From positions 1 to 41,559 of the forward strand of contig JAFLSX010000018.1 in assembly GCA_022510705.1 (NCBI GenBank): DNA of 41,559 nucleotides. The letters are read 5' to 3'. How positions within the stretch are numbered: position 1 is the first letter of the stretch; each line of letters starts with the position of its first letter. Position numbers and translations under genes: made by a program. This document shows, in pieces, positions 34,245 through 41,559 of this stretch. The DNA is from Lachnospiraceae bacterium. Its GTDB lineage: Bacteria > Bacillota > Clostridia > Lachnospirales > Lachnospiraceae. The notes beneath the pieces were generated by a model. It was not told where the DNA came from. It worked only from the letters and a program-made list of their open reading frames with translations, and did not search any database.

Positions 34245-35471
34245 TTACTGGGACAGATAGTTCCACGGACTTACATATTCTCCGTTCAAACGCACACTAA
34301 AATGCAGATGCGGACCTGTTGAACGTCCCGTTGAGCCAACCGCAGCAATGGTTGTGCCCCTCGACACTACATCATCCTTAGAAACATACAGTTTGGAAGC
34401 ATGCATATAAATGGTATACAGATTACTTCCATGGTCTATCATCACGTAGTTCCCCATGGTGCTGCTGTAGGTGGCAGCCACCACTACGCCGTCATAGGCC
34501 GCATAAATAGCCGTTCCTGCAGGAGATGCAAAATCCACACCGTTGTGGAATTGCTGCACGCCCAAAGTTGGGTGTATACGCGGCCCGTATTCATCCGATA
34601 TTCGGGTGTAGGAAGCCAGCGGAAACTTGAAAATACCGCCGTCATAGTTCAGCACCGTGCCATTCTGCTCCAGAATCCTCTTCCGTTCTGCCGCAATGGC
34701 TGCTTCCAGAGCTTCTATGATCTCATTCTGCTCCTTTATATCCGCTTCATATTCCGCAATAGCATTGGATTTATTGGAAATATCAGCATCATACGCTCTA
34801 ATGGTAGCTTCCTTATCAGCAATCATCTCCTGTATCAGCGCTTCTTCTTCCAAAATGACCTCTTTGGCCTCATCCAACAGCGCTTTCTCCTGCAGCAGTT
34901 CTTCTTCACATATCTCAATGTACTGGCGATTCAGCATAAATTCTTCCAGCTGTTGGTTATCATATGCAGTGATCTGCTCCATATATACTAAACTGTTTAG
35001 CATATCTCCCATGGAGCTGCTGCTAAAGATCATATCCAGATAGCCCGTATCTCCCAGCTCATATAAGCGTTGGATTCTGGCTACCATAGCTTCATACTGT
35101 TCCTGTTCCTTTTCTCTGGCCTTCTGAAGCTCAGCCTGTGTTTCGGCAATTTCCGCTTCCTTTTCCTCTATTCTGGCATTCAGCTGTAAAATATTCTCTT
35201 CAATTGTCTGCAGCTGGCTGTCTAATTCAGCCACATAATTTCGTAAATCCTTTTTCTGCTGTTCCAGCTGCGCTTTTAATTCTTTCGCCTGTGCCAGGGA
35301 ATCCTGCAGCGCCTTGCGCTCCTCCTGCGCTTTATCTATCTGACTTTCTTTTTCCTGAATACTGGCGGAGGTTATAGAAGAAAAGGATGTAGCCTCATAG
35401 TAGGATGCTCTCTTCATAAACAATCCGACGGCAAGTACAAGCGCCAGCAGCAATGCGATCTTTTTCTTCAT
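34245..35471 (-). CDS. M23 peptidase with long coiled coil (EnvC/CwlO-like murein hydrolase)
   Basis: The protein has 408 residues. A signal peptide or anchor (first 20 residues), about 230 residues of heptad-rich coiled coil in two parts (about 38-135 and 170-268) around the EnvC-type segment RIQRLYELGDTGYLDMIFSS, and a C-terminal LytM domain. Zinc ligands His309 and Asp313 (HNGVD) and His390 with His388 (HLHF) are all present, so the domain looks catalytically active, unlike E. coli EnvC. It lies 18 bp after ftsX. FtsEX is known to control coiled-coil murein hydrolases or their activators (EnvC, CwlO, PcsB), and this gene is the natural partner here. Confidence 0.93.
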   Translation of the reverse strand: MKKKIALLLALVLAVGLFMKRASYYEATSFSSITSASIQEKESQIDKAQEERKALQDSLAQAKELKAQLEQQKKDLRNYVAELDSQLQTIEENILQLNARIEEKEAEIAETQAELQKAREKEQEQYEAMVARIQRLYELGDTGYLDMIFSSSSMGDMLNSLVYMEQITAYDNQQLEEFMLNRQYIEICEEELLQEKALLDEAKEVILEEEALIQEMIADKEATIRAYDADISNKSNAIAEYEADIKEQNEIIEALEAAIAAERKRILEQNGTVLNYDGGIFKFPLASYTRISDEYGPRIHPTLGVQQFHNGVDFASPAGTAIYAAYDGVVVAATYSSTMGNYVMIDHGSNLYTIYMHASKLYVSKDDVVSRGTTIAAVGSTGRSTGPHLHFSVRLNGEYVSPWNYLSQ

Positions 35472-35489
35472 TTCCTTCGCCCCCTTTCA

Positions 35490-36386
35490 TTAAACCCGCA
35501 GATGTTTTCTTACTGTATTAAAACTGCCAAAGAATCCGATACCAATACCCAAAATCAGAGATACCGGTATCAATACCGAAAAGATCTCGCTTGCCGAAAG
35601 AAAACTGATTTTCTGCGTCATGTTAGGAAAAAGTCCACCCACATAAGTAAGCGCCTTGTTGTAGATCAGATAAATCAACTCCAGCGGAATCAGGGCTCCG
35701 ATGGCGCCTATGAGCATACCTTCGATGATAAAAGGCGCCCGGACAAAGAAGTCCGTTGCCCCCACATATTTCATAATGCTGATTTCTTCCTGGCGCACGG
35801 ATATACCTATGGTTACCGTATTGCTGATAAGGAAAATAGATACCGCCAGCAGAATCACGATAATGCCCAGAGATACATAGGCAATTACCAGATTCACACC
35901 GGAGAGGGTGGATGCCGTCAGCGGACTGTAATTCACCAGCCTTACTCCCTCCATAGACTGCAGATACGTCACCAGTGCATCCTGCATGGAAACATCACTT
36001 AAATATATTTTATAATTCTGATGATGCTCCAAGGGGTTGGTGGGAAAACCGTCGGCATATTCATGCAGAATATTGTCCTTCGCCCACTGCCATGCTTCCT
36101 CTCTGGAAACAAATACCACATTGGAAACTTCCGGGCGCACTCGCACCAGGTCTCCTATCTCCGCAACTCTGGCATCCGTGGTATCTTCATAAAAGAATAC
36201 AGTAACGCAGACATCCTCTTCCATCACTCGGACACTGTGCTGCACATTCATCACAATTGCATAAAATAAGCCAAACATAAACAAGCACGCGGAAATGGTC
36301 GCAATGGATGCCAGGGAAAACCATTTGTTTCGGAAAATACTCTTAAAGCCCTGTTTGAGAGTATAGAATAAGGTACTAATCTTCAT
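35490..36386 (-). CDS. ftsX: Cell division protein FtsX (permease-like)
   Basis: A 298-residue protein with four membrane segments: one near residue 22-45, then after a 110-residue extracytoplasmic domain three more in the C-terminal half. The N-terminus (LKQGFKSIFRNKWFSLASIATISACLFMFGLF) and the motif RQEEISIMKYVGATDFFVRAPFIIEGMLIG are FtsX hallmarks. It forms a complex with FtsE and passes ATP-driven movement to a murein hydrolase outside. The start at MKIST follows GAAGGAGAG and overlaps the ftsE end by 11 bases; a longer start would overlap by more than 40. Confidence 0.96.
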   Translation of the reverse strand: MKISTLFYTLKQGFKSIFRNKWFSLASIATISACLFMFGLFYAIVMNVQHSVRVMEEDVCVTVFFYEDTTDARVAEIGDLVRVRPEVSNVVFVSREEAWQWAKDNILHEYADGFPTNPLEHHQNYKIYLSDVSMQDALVTYLQSMEGVRLVNYSPLTASTLSGVNLVIAYVSLGIIVILLAVSIFLISNTVTIGISVRQEEISIMKYVGATDFFVRAPFIIEGMLIGAIGALIPLELIYLIYNKALTYVGGLFPNMTQKISFLSASEIFSVLIPVSLILGIGIGFFGSFNTVRKHLRV

Positions 36387-37119
36387 CGATATACTCTCCT
36401 TCCTCTTCATCACTGACAATAACGCCCCGCTTCATGGTAACAACCCGCTTGCGCATGTCATTGACGATCTCTCTGTTGTGTGTGACCACCACCACGGTTG
36501 TACCGGCCTCGTTGATTTCTTCCAAGAGATTCATGATTTCCCAAGAATTTTTTGGATCCAGATTTCCGGTAGGTTCATCTGCCAGCAAAATGGAAGGCTT
36601 GTTAACCAAGGCCCTGGCCAGTGCCACTCTCTGCTGCTCACCGCCGGAGAGCTGCTTGGGTTTTGCCTTATACTTACCTGCCAGTCCTACCGTCGCCAGA
36701 ATATTGGGAACATTCCTGCGGATTTCCTTTGTGGGAACCTCTATGATTCTCTGGGCGAACGCAACGTTCTCGTAGACATTCCTGTCCTTTAACAGACGGA
36801 AGTCCTGAAAAACGATGCCTAAGTTTCTTCTGAATCGGGATATTTTGCGGTGGGGAAGTTTTGCTACATCGTGTCCCATTACCCACACCTTGCCACTGGA
36901 AGGTGTCAGTTCCCGTAACAACAGTTTGATCAAAGTGGACTTACCGGAGCCGCTGTCCCCTACAATAAATACAAATTCTCCCCGATTGATATGCAAGGTA
37001 ACACCATTTAGTGCGGGTGCTCCCGCAGAGTATACCTTGCTCACTCCGTCCAGGTAGATCAATCCGTTTTCTTCTATCATCTGCTCGCGTCTTCTACGTT
37101 TTTCTTCTCTCCGTGACAT
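36376..37119 (-). CDS. ftsE: Cell division ATP-binding protein FtsE
   Basis: A 247-residue ABC ATPase with Walker A GDSGSGKST (54-62), signature LSGGEQQ (157-163) and Walker B ILLADEP (177-183), then GTTVVVVTHNREIV. It differs from the usual ~228-residue FtsE in a basic N-terminal extension (SRREEKRRRREQ) and a strongly acidic C-terminus (SDEEEGEYIDED). The start follows AGAGGAG. The last codons overlap ftsX. It begins 21 bp after a PucR-type regulator gene, so that regulator may be in the same transcript. Confidence 0.97.
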   Translation of the reverse strand: MSRREEKRRRREQMIEENGLIYLDGVSKVYSAGAPALNGVTLHINRGEFVFIVGDSGSGKSTLIKLLLRELTPSSGKVWVMGHDVAKLPHRKISRFRRNLGIVFQDFRLLKDRNVYENVAFAQRIIEVPTKEIRRNVPNILATVGLAGKYKAKPKQLSGGEQQRVALARALVNKPSILLADEPTGNLDPKNSWEIMNLLEEINEAGTTVVVVTHNREIVNDMRKRVVTMKRGVIVSDEEEGEYIDED

Positions 37120-37140
37120 AATTCTCCTCTATTCATCTCA

Positions 37141-38226
37141 TCAGTATTCAAAAGTTTCCATATATTTCATATACTTCACAACCATGAGCGCGATTTTAAA
37201 AGTAATGGCATCCTCAAATACGCGCAAATCCAATCCGGTACTCTTCTGCAGCTTATCCAGACGGTAAACCAGCGTGTTGCGGTGAATGAACAGCTGTCTG
37301 GAGGTTTCGGATACATTCAGACTGTTTTCAAAAAATTTATGTATCGTTGCCAACGTTTCCTCATCAAAATCGTCGGGACTTTTTCCTCCGAATATTTCTC
37401 GGATAAACATCTTGCATAAAGGAATCGGCAGCTGATAAATCAGCCTTCCGATGCCTAACTCGCTGTAGGCGATCACATCCCGTTCATCAAAGAATATCCT
37501 CCCCACATCCAATGCCATTCTGGCCTCTTTGTAGGAACGGCTGACCTCCTTTATCTCATGTACCACCGTACCATAGGAAATATGTACATTTTTAATGCCT
37601 TCTTTTTGCAAACAGCTCTTTAAACTGCGGGCCGCTTTATCAATTTCTTCGCTTTGTTCCGATTCGGATAGATCCTTTACGACCACTACGTTGTTTTCAT
37701 CCACTGCGGTGACAAAATCTTTGCTGTTACTCCCAAAATGTGCTCTGGAAATTTCTAACGCATTATTGTCCTTTCCGTTCTCAGACTCCACCAGCATGAC
37801 AACACGGCTGGTGTCTGTCTGAATATGCAGTTTCTTCGCCCGGCTGTAAATATCCACCAAAAGCAGATTGTCCAGCAACAGATTCTTGATAAAATTATCT
37901 TTATCAAAACGTTCTTTATAAGCCACTAAAAGATTCTGTATTTGAAAAGCAACCAGTCTGCCCACCGTGTAGACATCTTCACCGCTGCCACGGACTACCA
38001 GTACATACTCCATCTGCTGTTCATCAAATATTTTAAAATATTGATGCCCCTGTATCTCTTGGGAATCAGCCGGTGATCTTACAAATTCCGCAGCCTGAGC
38101 AGAGCAGTCACTCATATCCGTAGTTGCGGCTACTTCCTTCCCGTCAGTATCCAGCACACATAATTCTACTTTGGCAATATTCTTCAGTCCTTCAATCGTA
38201 CTTTGTAATATCTGACTCGATATCAT
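37141..38226 (-). CDS. PucR/CdaR-type transcriptional regulator
   Basis: A 361-residue protein with a sensor-like N-terminal part (about 1-120), a middle GGDEF-like PucR domain (about 140-270) and a C-terminal PucR helix-turn-helix HTH_30: FFENSLNVSETSRQLFIHRNTLVYRLDKLQKSTGLDLR. Related proteins (CdaR, PucR) answer to small molecules and activate nearby genes; it should not be confused with the c-di-AMP regulator of the same name. The start at MISSQ follows AGAAAGGG. It is 21 bp before ftsE. Its ligand and target are unknown; a role in the ftsEX operon is inferred from position only. Confidence 0.88.
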   Translation of the reverse strand: MISSQILQSTIEGLKNIAKVELCVLDTDGKEVAATTDMSDCSAQAAEFVRSPADSQEIQGHQYFKIFDEQQMEYVLVVRGSGEDVYTVGRLVAFQIQNLLVAYKERFDKDNFIKNLLLDNLLLVDIYSRAKKLHIQTDTSRVVMLVESENGKDNNALEISRAHFGSNSKDFVTAVDENNVVVVKDLSESEQSEEIDKAARSLKSCLQKEGIKNVHISYGTVVHEIKEVSRSYKEARMALDVGRIFFDERDVIAYSELGIGRLIYQLPIPLCKMFIREIFGGKSPDDFDEETLATIHKFFENSLNVSETSRQLFIHRNTLVYRLDKLQKSTGLDLRVFEDAITFKIALMVVKYMKYMETFEY

Positions 38227-38361
38227 ACTTGCCCTTTCTCGTATATCGCATCGGATTTCTTTTTTGCACACTTCTCTTTCATTTTAATTCACAATAGCAA
38301 AAAAATCTACAGAAAAGTTGGATTTTTTATGCACTTTTTACTTTTTCCTACTACATAAAAA

Positions 38362-38387
38362 GGGGGTCTTCACCTCTGAAGACCCCC
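38362..38387 (-). terminator. Intrinsic terminator of the YjfB-type gene
   Basis: GGGGGTCTTCA pairs with TGAAGACCCCC (11 bp) around CCTC; five T residues follow on the minus strand. It lies between the small motility gene and the PucR-type regulator. Confidence 0.93.
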
Positions 38388-38401
38388 ACATACTCCATAT
38401 T

Positions 38402-38593
38402 TTAAATTCTTACGTCAAAATTACTGCCCACCGCAGGATTTACAGAAAGCTCCATTGCAGCGGAATCCATTATTTCCATCAACTCCGCTCCCACTTCCCT
38501 ACTCATATCCAGTTGTTTATCCAATACGGCAATTCCTACTTTTTGGAGCAAATCCGCCTGTGACAATGCAGTTGACAATCCTGCTACATCCAT
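38402..38593 (-). CDS. YjfB family putative motility protein
   Basis: A 63-residue helical protein (MDVAGLSTALSQADLLQKVG, then LDKQLDMSREVGAELMEIM and SVNPAVGSNFDVRI) of the YjfB type found in flagellated Firmicutes; its function is not known. The start at MDVAG is preferred: the AAGGAGG site lies 11 bases before it but only two bases before a GTG three codons upstream. It sits between its own promoter and terminator, so it is probably a single-gene transcript. Confidence 0.85.
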   Translation of the reverse strand: MDVAGLSTALSQADLLQKVGIAVLDKQLDMSREVGAELMEIMDSAAMELSVNPAVGSNFDVRI

Positions 38594-38641
38594 GTTAGCC
38601 ACTACCTCCTTCTATAAACCAATGCCCCATTGACATCACAC

Positions 38642-38663
38642 ATTATAGTTCTTAAACAGTATA
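38642..38663 (-). promoter_or_regulatory. -10 elements upstream of the YjfB-type gene
   Basis: On the minus strand both TATACT (38658-38663) and TATAAT (38642-38647) are present in the 100-bp gap after cvfB, without convincing -35 hexamers. No sigma-D (TAAA-N15-GCCGATAA) site was seen. Confidence 0.35.
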
Positions 38664-38693
38664 TCATACTTAATCACAAAATACCAGCCTAAA

Positions 38694-39527
38694 TTATACT
38701 CTTTTAATGGATTTTTCCTTAATCTCTATTTTACCGGCTTTTAAAAGATGTCCCACCGCACGTTTAAACTCATTTTTACTCATAGCGGTTTCTCTTTTGA
38801 TGACCTCGGGAGAGGCCTTGTCATTAAAAGGCAGCACACCGTCAAAGCTGTTTAAAATATCCAAGATCTTCTCCGCATCTTTTTCTATCTGCAGATAGGA
38901 CTTCTCCCGCACGCTCAGATCCAGTTTACCATCCTCTTTGACTGCCGTCACTCTGGCCGTTACCATATCTCCTATTTTAATATCTCCGTACCATTCCTTT
39001 TTGGGAATCAGCGCAGAATATTTGTCATCCACCGCCACAAATGCACCAAATTCGGGGCTGGTTTCATAGATACAGCCGCATACCTTATCCTCCTTTTGAT
39101 AAGGACTGTCGGTGGACAGGCAGGGGTACACATTCATGGTAGCACAGAGCCGGGCGCTTTTATCGATATAGAGAGAAACCAACGGTGTATCTCCCTGCTT
39201 GATGCGATAAGTCTGCTGCTTAAAAGGAAGGAACAGATCCTTCTCCAACCCCCAGTCCAAAAAAGCACCGTACCGATTTACATCCGCCACACGCAGTCTA
39301 GCCACCTCGCCCATTTTTAATAGAGGCTCTTTTACTGTGGCAATCATGCGGTCTTTAGAATCCCGGTAGAGAAATACCTCAAGGCTGTCACCAATCTGCT
39401 TTCCTGCCGGCACCTGTGCAACAGGTAACAGCACCCTTTCCTCTGCCTCGGCATGTTCTGCCAAATACACCCCGAATTCTACCTTCTTTACAATCTGCAA
39501 GGTCTGCTTTTCACCCAGTTTTAACAT
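38694..39527 (-). CDS. cvfB: CvfB family S1-domain RNA-binding protein
   Basis: A 277-residue protein made of three S1-like OB folds (about 5-65, 70-130, 145-205, the second with VNRYGAFLDWGLEKDLFLPF and the third with ETSPEFGAFVAVDDKYSALIPKKEW) and a C-terminal winged-helix (SPEVIKRETAMSKNEFKRAVGHLLKAGKIEIKE). This is the domain order of CvfB, an RNA-binding virulence and metabolism regulator in Firmicutes. The start follows GGAGAG. It is 32 bp after the thioesterase gene. Confidence 0.93.
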   Translation of the reverse strand: MLKLGEKQTLQIVKKVEFGVYLAEHAEAEERVLLPVAQVPAGKQIGDSLEVFLYRDSKDRMIATVKEPLLKMGEVARLRVADVNRYGAFLDWGLEKDLFLPFKQQTYRIKQGDTPLVSLYIDKSARLCATMNVYPCLSTDSPYQKEDKVCGCIYETSPEFGAFVAVDDKYSALIPKKEWYGDIKIGDMVTARVTAVKEDGKLDLSVREKSYLQIEKDAEKILDILNSFDGVLPFNDKASPEVIKRETAMSKNEFKRAVGHLLKAGKIEIKEKSIKRV

Positions 39528-39559
39528 GTTTTCTCTCCAAATCTTTCTGCCGGTTTTTC

Positions 39560-40297
39560 CTATGCATCAGCGCATCGCTTTTCTTCCACTTCCACATTGG
39601 CATAGATACCACCTTGCGCATCCTGCAGGGATACCACCCAGATATTCTGACCTGCATCCCCCGTCCTGCACCCCACATAAGGGTGCAGTATGTCATCCAA
39701 ATGTGCCTGCTGTTTATATTCCGCCCGCATCTGTGCCAAAGAAACATGCTTTGGCAAAACACTCATTGCAATTCTCACAAACTGTCCGTTGTTAACATGG
39801 TTATTGGTATCCAGATGCCAAGGCATGACGGTAATAGCTTCCTTCATGCCGCCGTTTTGCGGTATATCTATTCTCCGCCCGGCATATTCCATGGGCAGCT
39901 TTTCCTCCAAAGTATATTTTTCCAGCATCTCTCGGGTAGGGTGTCCCGGACGGAGTATATCCTTTTCCAATAATATCCACAGACTATTGGCCTTGGCAAT
40001 ATCATTTCCGGCCTCATCCAACATACAAAAATTACGATAACCGAAGCCTCCCTTAAATGCATAGGGAAAGGTTCCTACGGTAACCTTTTCCCCCAGTTTC
40101 GGGTATCTGTCTATTATAATCTGCCAGGAAATCAACACCCAGAACAGATTTCGCTCATTTAAATACTCTATTCCTACTCCCAGATCCTCAGAATGAAAAG
40201 TGGAGCAGTCCTGAAAATAATCCAGCAAAGACTCCAAAGTCAGCCTGCATTCTCTGTCCGTTTCACTATATCTGATCCTGCTGTCAAAAGTATACAT
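39560..40297 (-). CDS. Acyl-[acyl-carrier-protein] thioesterase
   Basis: A 245-residue double hot-dog protein of the FatA/FatB-like clostridial family. The N-terminal hot dog starts with FDSRIRYSETDRECRLTLESLLDYFQDCSTFHSEDLG; the second has WHLDTNNHVNNGQFVRIA, whose Asp163, Asn165 and His167 match the catalytic D-x-N-x-H block of plant FatB. It releases free fatty acids from acyl-ACP in the cytoplasm. The start follows CGGAGAAAAT. Chain-length preference cannot be read. Confidence 0.93.
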   Translation of the reverse strand: MYTFDSRIRYSETDRECRLTLESLLDYFQDCSTFHSEDLGVGIEYLNERNLFWVLISWQIIIDRYPKLGEKVTVGTFPYAFKGGFGYRNFCMLDEAGNDIAKANSLWILLEKDILRPGHPTREMLEKYTLEEKLPMEYAGRRIDIPQNGGMKEAITVMPWHLDTNNHVNNGQFVRIAMSVLPKHVSLAQMRAEYKQQAHLDDILHPYVGCRTGDAGQNIWVVSLQDAQGGIYANVEVEEKRCADA

Positions 40298-40319
40298 ATT
40301 TTCTCCGTTCTGCTGCCAT

Positions 40320-41366
40320 CTACTGAAACAACTGCCATATGATCATAGCAATCCAAAATACACCAAAAAGCAACATTCCCACATTACAAACCACTGTTGT
40401 AAAATACTTACCCTTAGGAAGCGCAATCCCTCTGGGCTGTGCCCGGAATTTTTTCCGGAATACAATCAATAACACAAAACCCGCTATCACAAACGCTAAA
40501 AGTAAGATCACATACCCAAACAGCAGAAGGAGTCCCGGCAAAACCTCTAGTAAAGCCTGTGACACAACCTCTTCATCCTGCGTTGCAAGGGCCAGATTCA
40601 ATGCGTCCAAGTCTACCAGCTTCAATAACAGCGGCGCTATCACGCCTCCCATCAGATTGACTAACATATGCATAAAAATGGTATAGCGTAATCTGCCGGT
40701 CTTAACATAGATAAATGCTAAGAACATACCCAGAGTGGTTGCATAGGCAAACTGAGAAAGATTTCCATGGAAGAGTCCAAACACAAAGCCGGAAAGCACT
40801 ACCGCTACGCTCTCTCCGTAACGCACGGCTCTGTCTACTAACAGCTTACGGAAAATAAGCTCCTCGTAGATAGGCGCGCAGATTACCATAAAGACTGCAC
40901 TGATAATGGGATTCACATACATGGTGATGTCCTGAATCTCGTTAGCCACCCGTCCCCCTTTCAACAGTCCTATGAGAAAGGTAACGAACACGCCCACCAG
41001 ATTACTGCAATATAGAATGCAATAACACATGATCATAGCCAGAATCCATTTTCCAAAGGAGATGGAATGCTGTGGCATGCGTTGTGCCGGTACTGTTTGA
41101 ATCAGTACGATCATAATGGGCATACCTACCAAATACATGGGCAGCATGGTTGCCAAAAGACTGAAGTTGGCATCTTCCAGCATTCCCGGTTCCACCAGAT
41201 AAAGTACAAGTGCAACCACCAGCTGCACGCCATATATAACCAATGTTCCGCAAAAATACATCAGCCCCAGACGTGAAAAAAACTTTCTTCCCTGTTTAAC
41301 AGCCTCTTTATTCCATAAATCCTGCTGTAACTGCGGTTCCATCTGCACCATCGGCATTCCGTCCAT
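40320..41366 (-). CDS. CPBP family intramembrane glutamic endopeptidase
   Basis: A 348-residue membrane protein with about eight segments and the CPBP/Abi motifs: EELIFR (Glu168-Glu169, Arg173), FGLFHGN (His200) and HMLVN (His233, Asn237). These are the catalytic positions of Rce1-like proteases. A long N-terminal part (first 25 residues) is hydrophilic. The start at MDGMPM is chosen because GGAGG lies eight bases before it. It is the first gene of the CPBP-thioesterase-cvfB unit. The substrate is unknown. Confidence 0.93.
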   Translation of the reverse strand: MDGMPMVQMEPQLQQDLWNKEAVKQGRKFFSRLGLMYFCGTLVIYGVQLVVALVLYLVEPGMLEDANFSLLATMLPMYLVGMPIMIVLIQTVPAQRMPQHSISFGKWILAMIMCYCILYCSNLVGVFVTFLIGLLKGGRVANEIQDITMYVNPIISAVFMVICAPIYEELIFRKLLVDRAVRYGESVAVVLSGFVFGLFHGNLSQFAYATTLGMFLAFIYVKTGRLRYTIFMHMLVNLMGGVIAPLLLKLVDLDALNLALATQDEEVVSQALLEVLPGLLLLFGYVILLLAFVIAGFVLLIVFRKKFRAQPRGIALPKGKYFTTVVCNVGMLLFGVFWIAMIIWQLFQ

Positions 41367-41417
41367 AATCCATTCCTCCATAATCCGTATATATTTATAT
41401 TTTAGCGCAGCCCTATC

Positions 41418-41447
41418 ATTATATCAACAGCAATATTAGCAGGGCAA
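41418..41447 (-). promoter_or_regulatory. Promoter of the CPBP-thioesterase-cvfB unit
   Basis: On the minus strand: TTGCCC, 18 bp, TATAAT. The -35 lies within CAGGGCAAGCCCTG (41440-41453), a 14-base inverted repeat with a two-base centre. Confidence 0.6.
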
Positions 41448-41462
41448 GCCCTGTTCCCAGAC

Positions 41463-41497
41463 AAAAAAACTTCCCGAGCAATGGCTCGGAAAGTTTT
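41463..41497 (-). terminator. Intrinsic terminator after the tRNA gene
   Basis: AACTTTCCGAGC and GCTCGGGAAGTT pair around a four-base loop on the minus strand, followed by a run of T residues. It ends the tRNA transcript. Confidence 0.93.
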
Positions 41498-41502
41498 TGT
41501 AA

Positions 41503-41559
41503 CAGGGCTACAAGGATTCGAACCTTGAAATGACGGAGTCAGAGTCCGTTGCCTTACCG
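41503..41559 (-). tRNA. tRNA-Gln (anticodon CUG), partial
   Basis: The minus strand holds the D-arm end, the anticodon arm ACGGA-CTCTGAC-TCCGT with anticodon CUG, the T-arm CAAGG-TTCGAAT-CCTTG and the acceptor end TAGCCCT with discriminator G. CCA is not encoded (TTA follows). The first about 15 bases lie beyond the window. Confidence 0.93.

Noticed and set aside
38603-38693. Sigma-D flagellar promoter before the YjfB-type gene
   Set aside because: No TAAA-N15-GCCGATAA-like sequence; only sigma-A-like -10 elements.

Overview
The window looks like the chromosome of a flagellated Gram-positive anaerobe of the Clostridia, most likely family Lachnospiraceae. The reasons are low-to-middle GC content, strong GGAGG-type ribosome binding sites, a Spo0A-type DNA-binding protein, the clostridial/bacillar orders mbl-flgF-flgG, cdaA-cdaR-glmM and ftsE-ftsX-ctp, a YvyF-type flagellar-region protein beside comFC, and a DUF6077-like membrane protein. 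This placement is inferred from protein families and gene order; no 16S or marker phylogeny was possible. Almost all genes lie on the minus strand. The plus-strand exceptions are an acyltransferase pair near the left end and an araC-yuiD-yerB group near 13-15.6 kb.

Region 1 (1-3023): a partial XRE repressor with a likely self-operator, divergent from an MBOAT O-acyltransferase and an SGNH-like partner, probably a cell-surface glycan O-acylation pair. Region 2 (3070-12919, minus): a surface polysaccharide cluster. gmd, fcl and a GTP-type mannose-1-phosphate guanylyltransferase together make GDP-L-fucose. They are followed by a polyprenyl-phosphate glycosyltransferase, a stand-alone Spo0A effector domain, two translationally coupled membrane proteins (DUF6077-like), a second GT2, a polyprenyl-phosphate sugar-1-phosphate transferase, and a PseB-type UDP-GlcNAc 4,6-dehydratase with its own promoter. 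No flippase, polymerase or obvious fucosyltransferase is visible. An AraC regulator is divergent from gmd and the two promoters overlap.

Region 3 (13052-15590, plus): the AraC regulator, a YuiD-type PAP2-like membrane protein and a YerB-type lipoprotein. Region 4 (15651-24552, minus): recD2, comFC, yvyF, two unrecognised membrane proteins, cdaA, cdaR, glmM and an HPr. This couples c-di-AMP synthesis to the amino-sugar branch feeding peptidoglycan. Region 5 (24620-27665, minus): mbl, flgF, flgG and a FlgJ-type rod-binding protein. Region 6 (27847-32732, minus): uvrB-uvrA with an extended -10 promoter and a near-match to the Gram-positive LexA box.

Region 7 (32900-38226, minus): a PucR/CdaR-type regulator, ftsE, ftsX, an M23 peptidase with a long coiled coil, and an S41 protease. 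This fits a cell-wall hydrolase controlled by FtsEX. Region 8 (38402-41559, minus): a small YjfB-type motility protein with its own terminator, then cvfB, an acyl-ACP thioesterase and a CPBP membrane protease, and finally a tRNA-Gln(CUG) cut by the window edge. No insertion sequences, prophage genes or CRISPR arrays were seen, and no gene-free stretch exceeds 300 bases. The points most worth a second look are the receiver-less Spo0A domain inside the glycan cluster, the unknown membrane pair in front of cdaA, the split GT-C-like protein pair, and the XRE operator.
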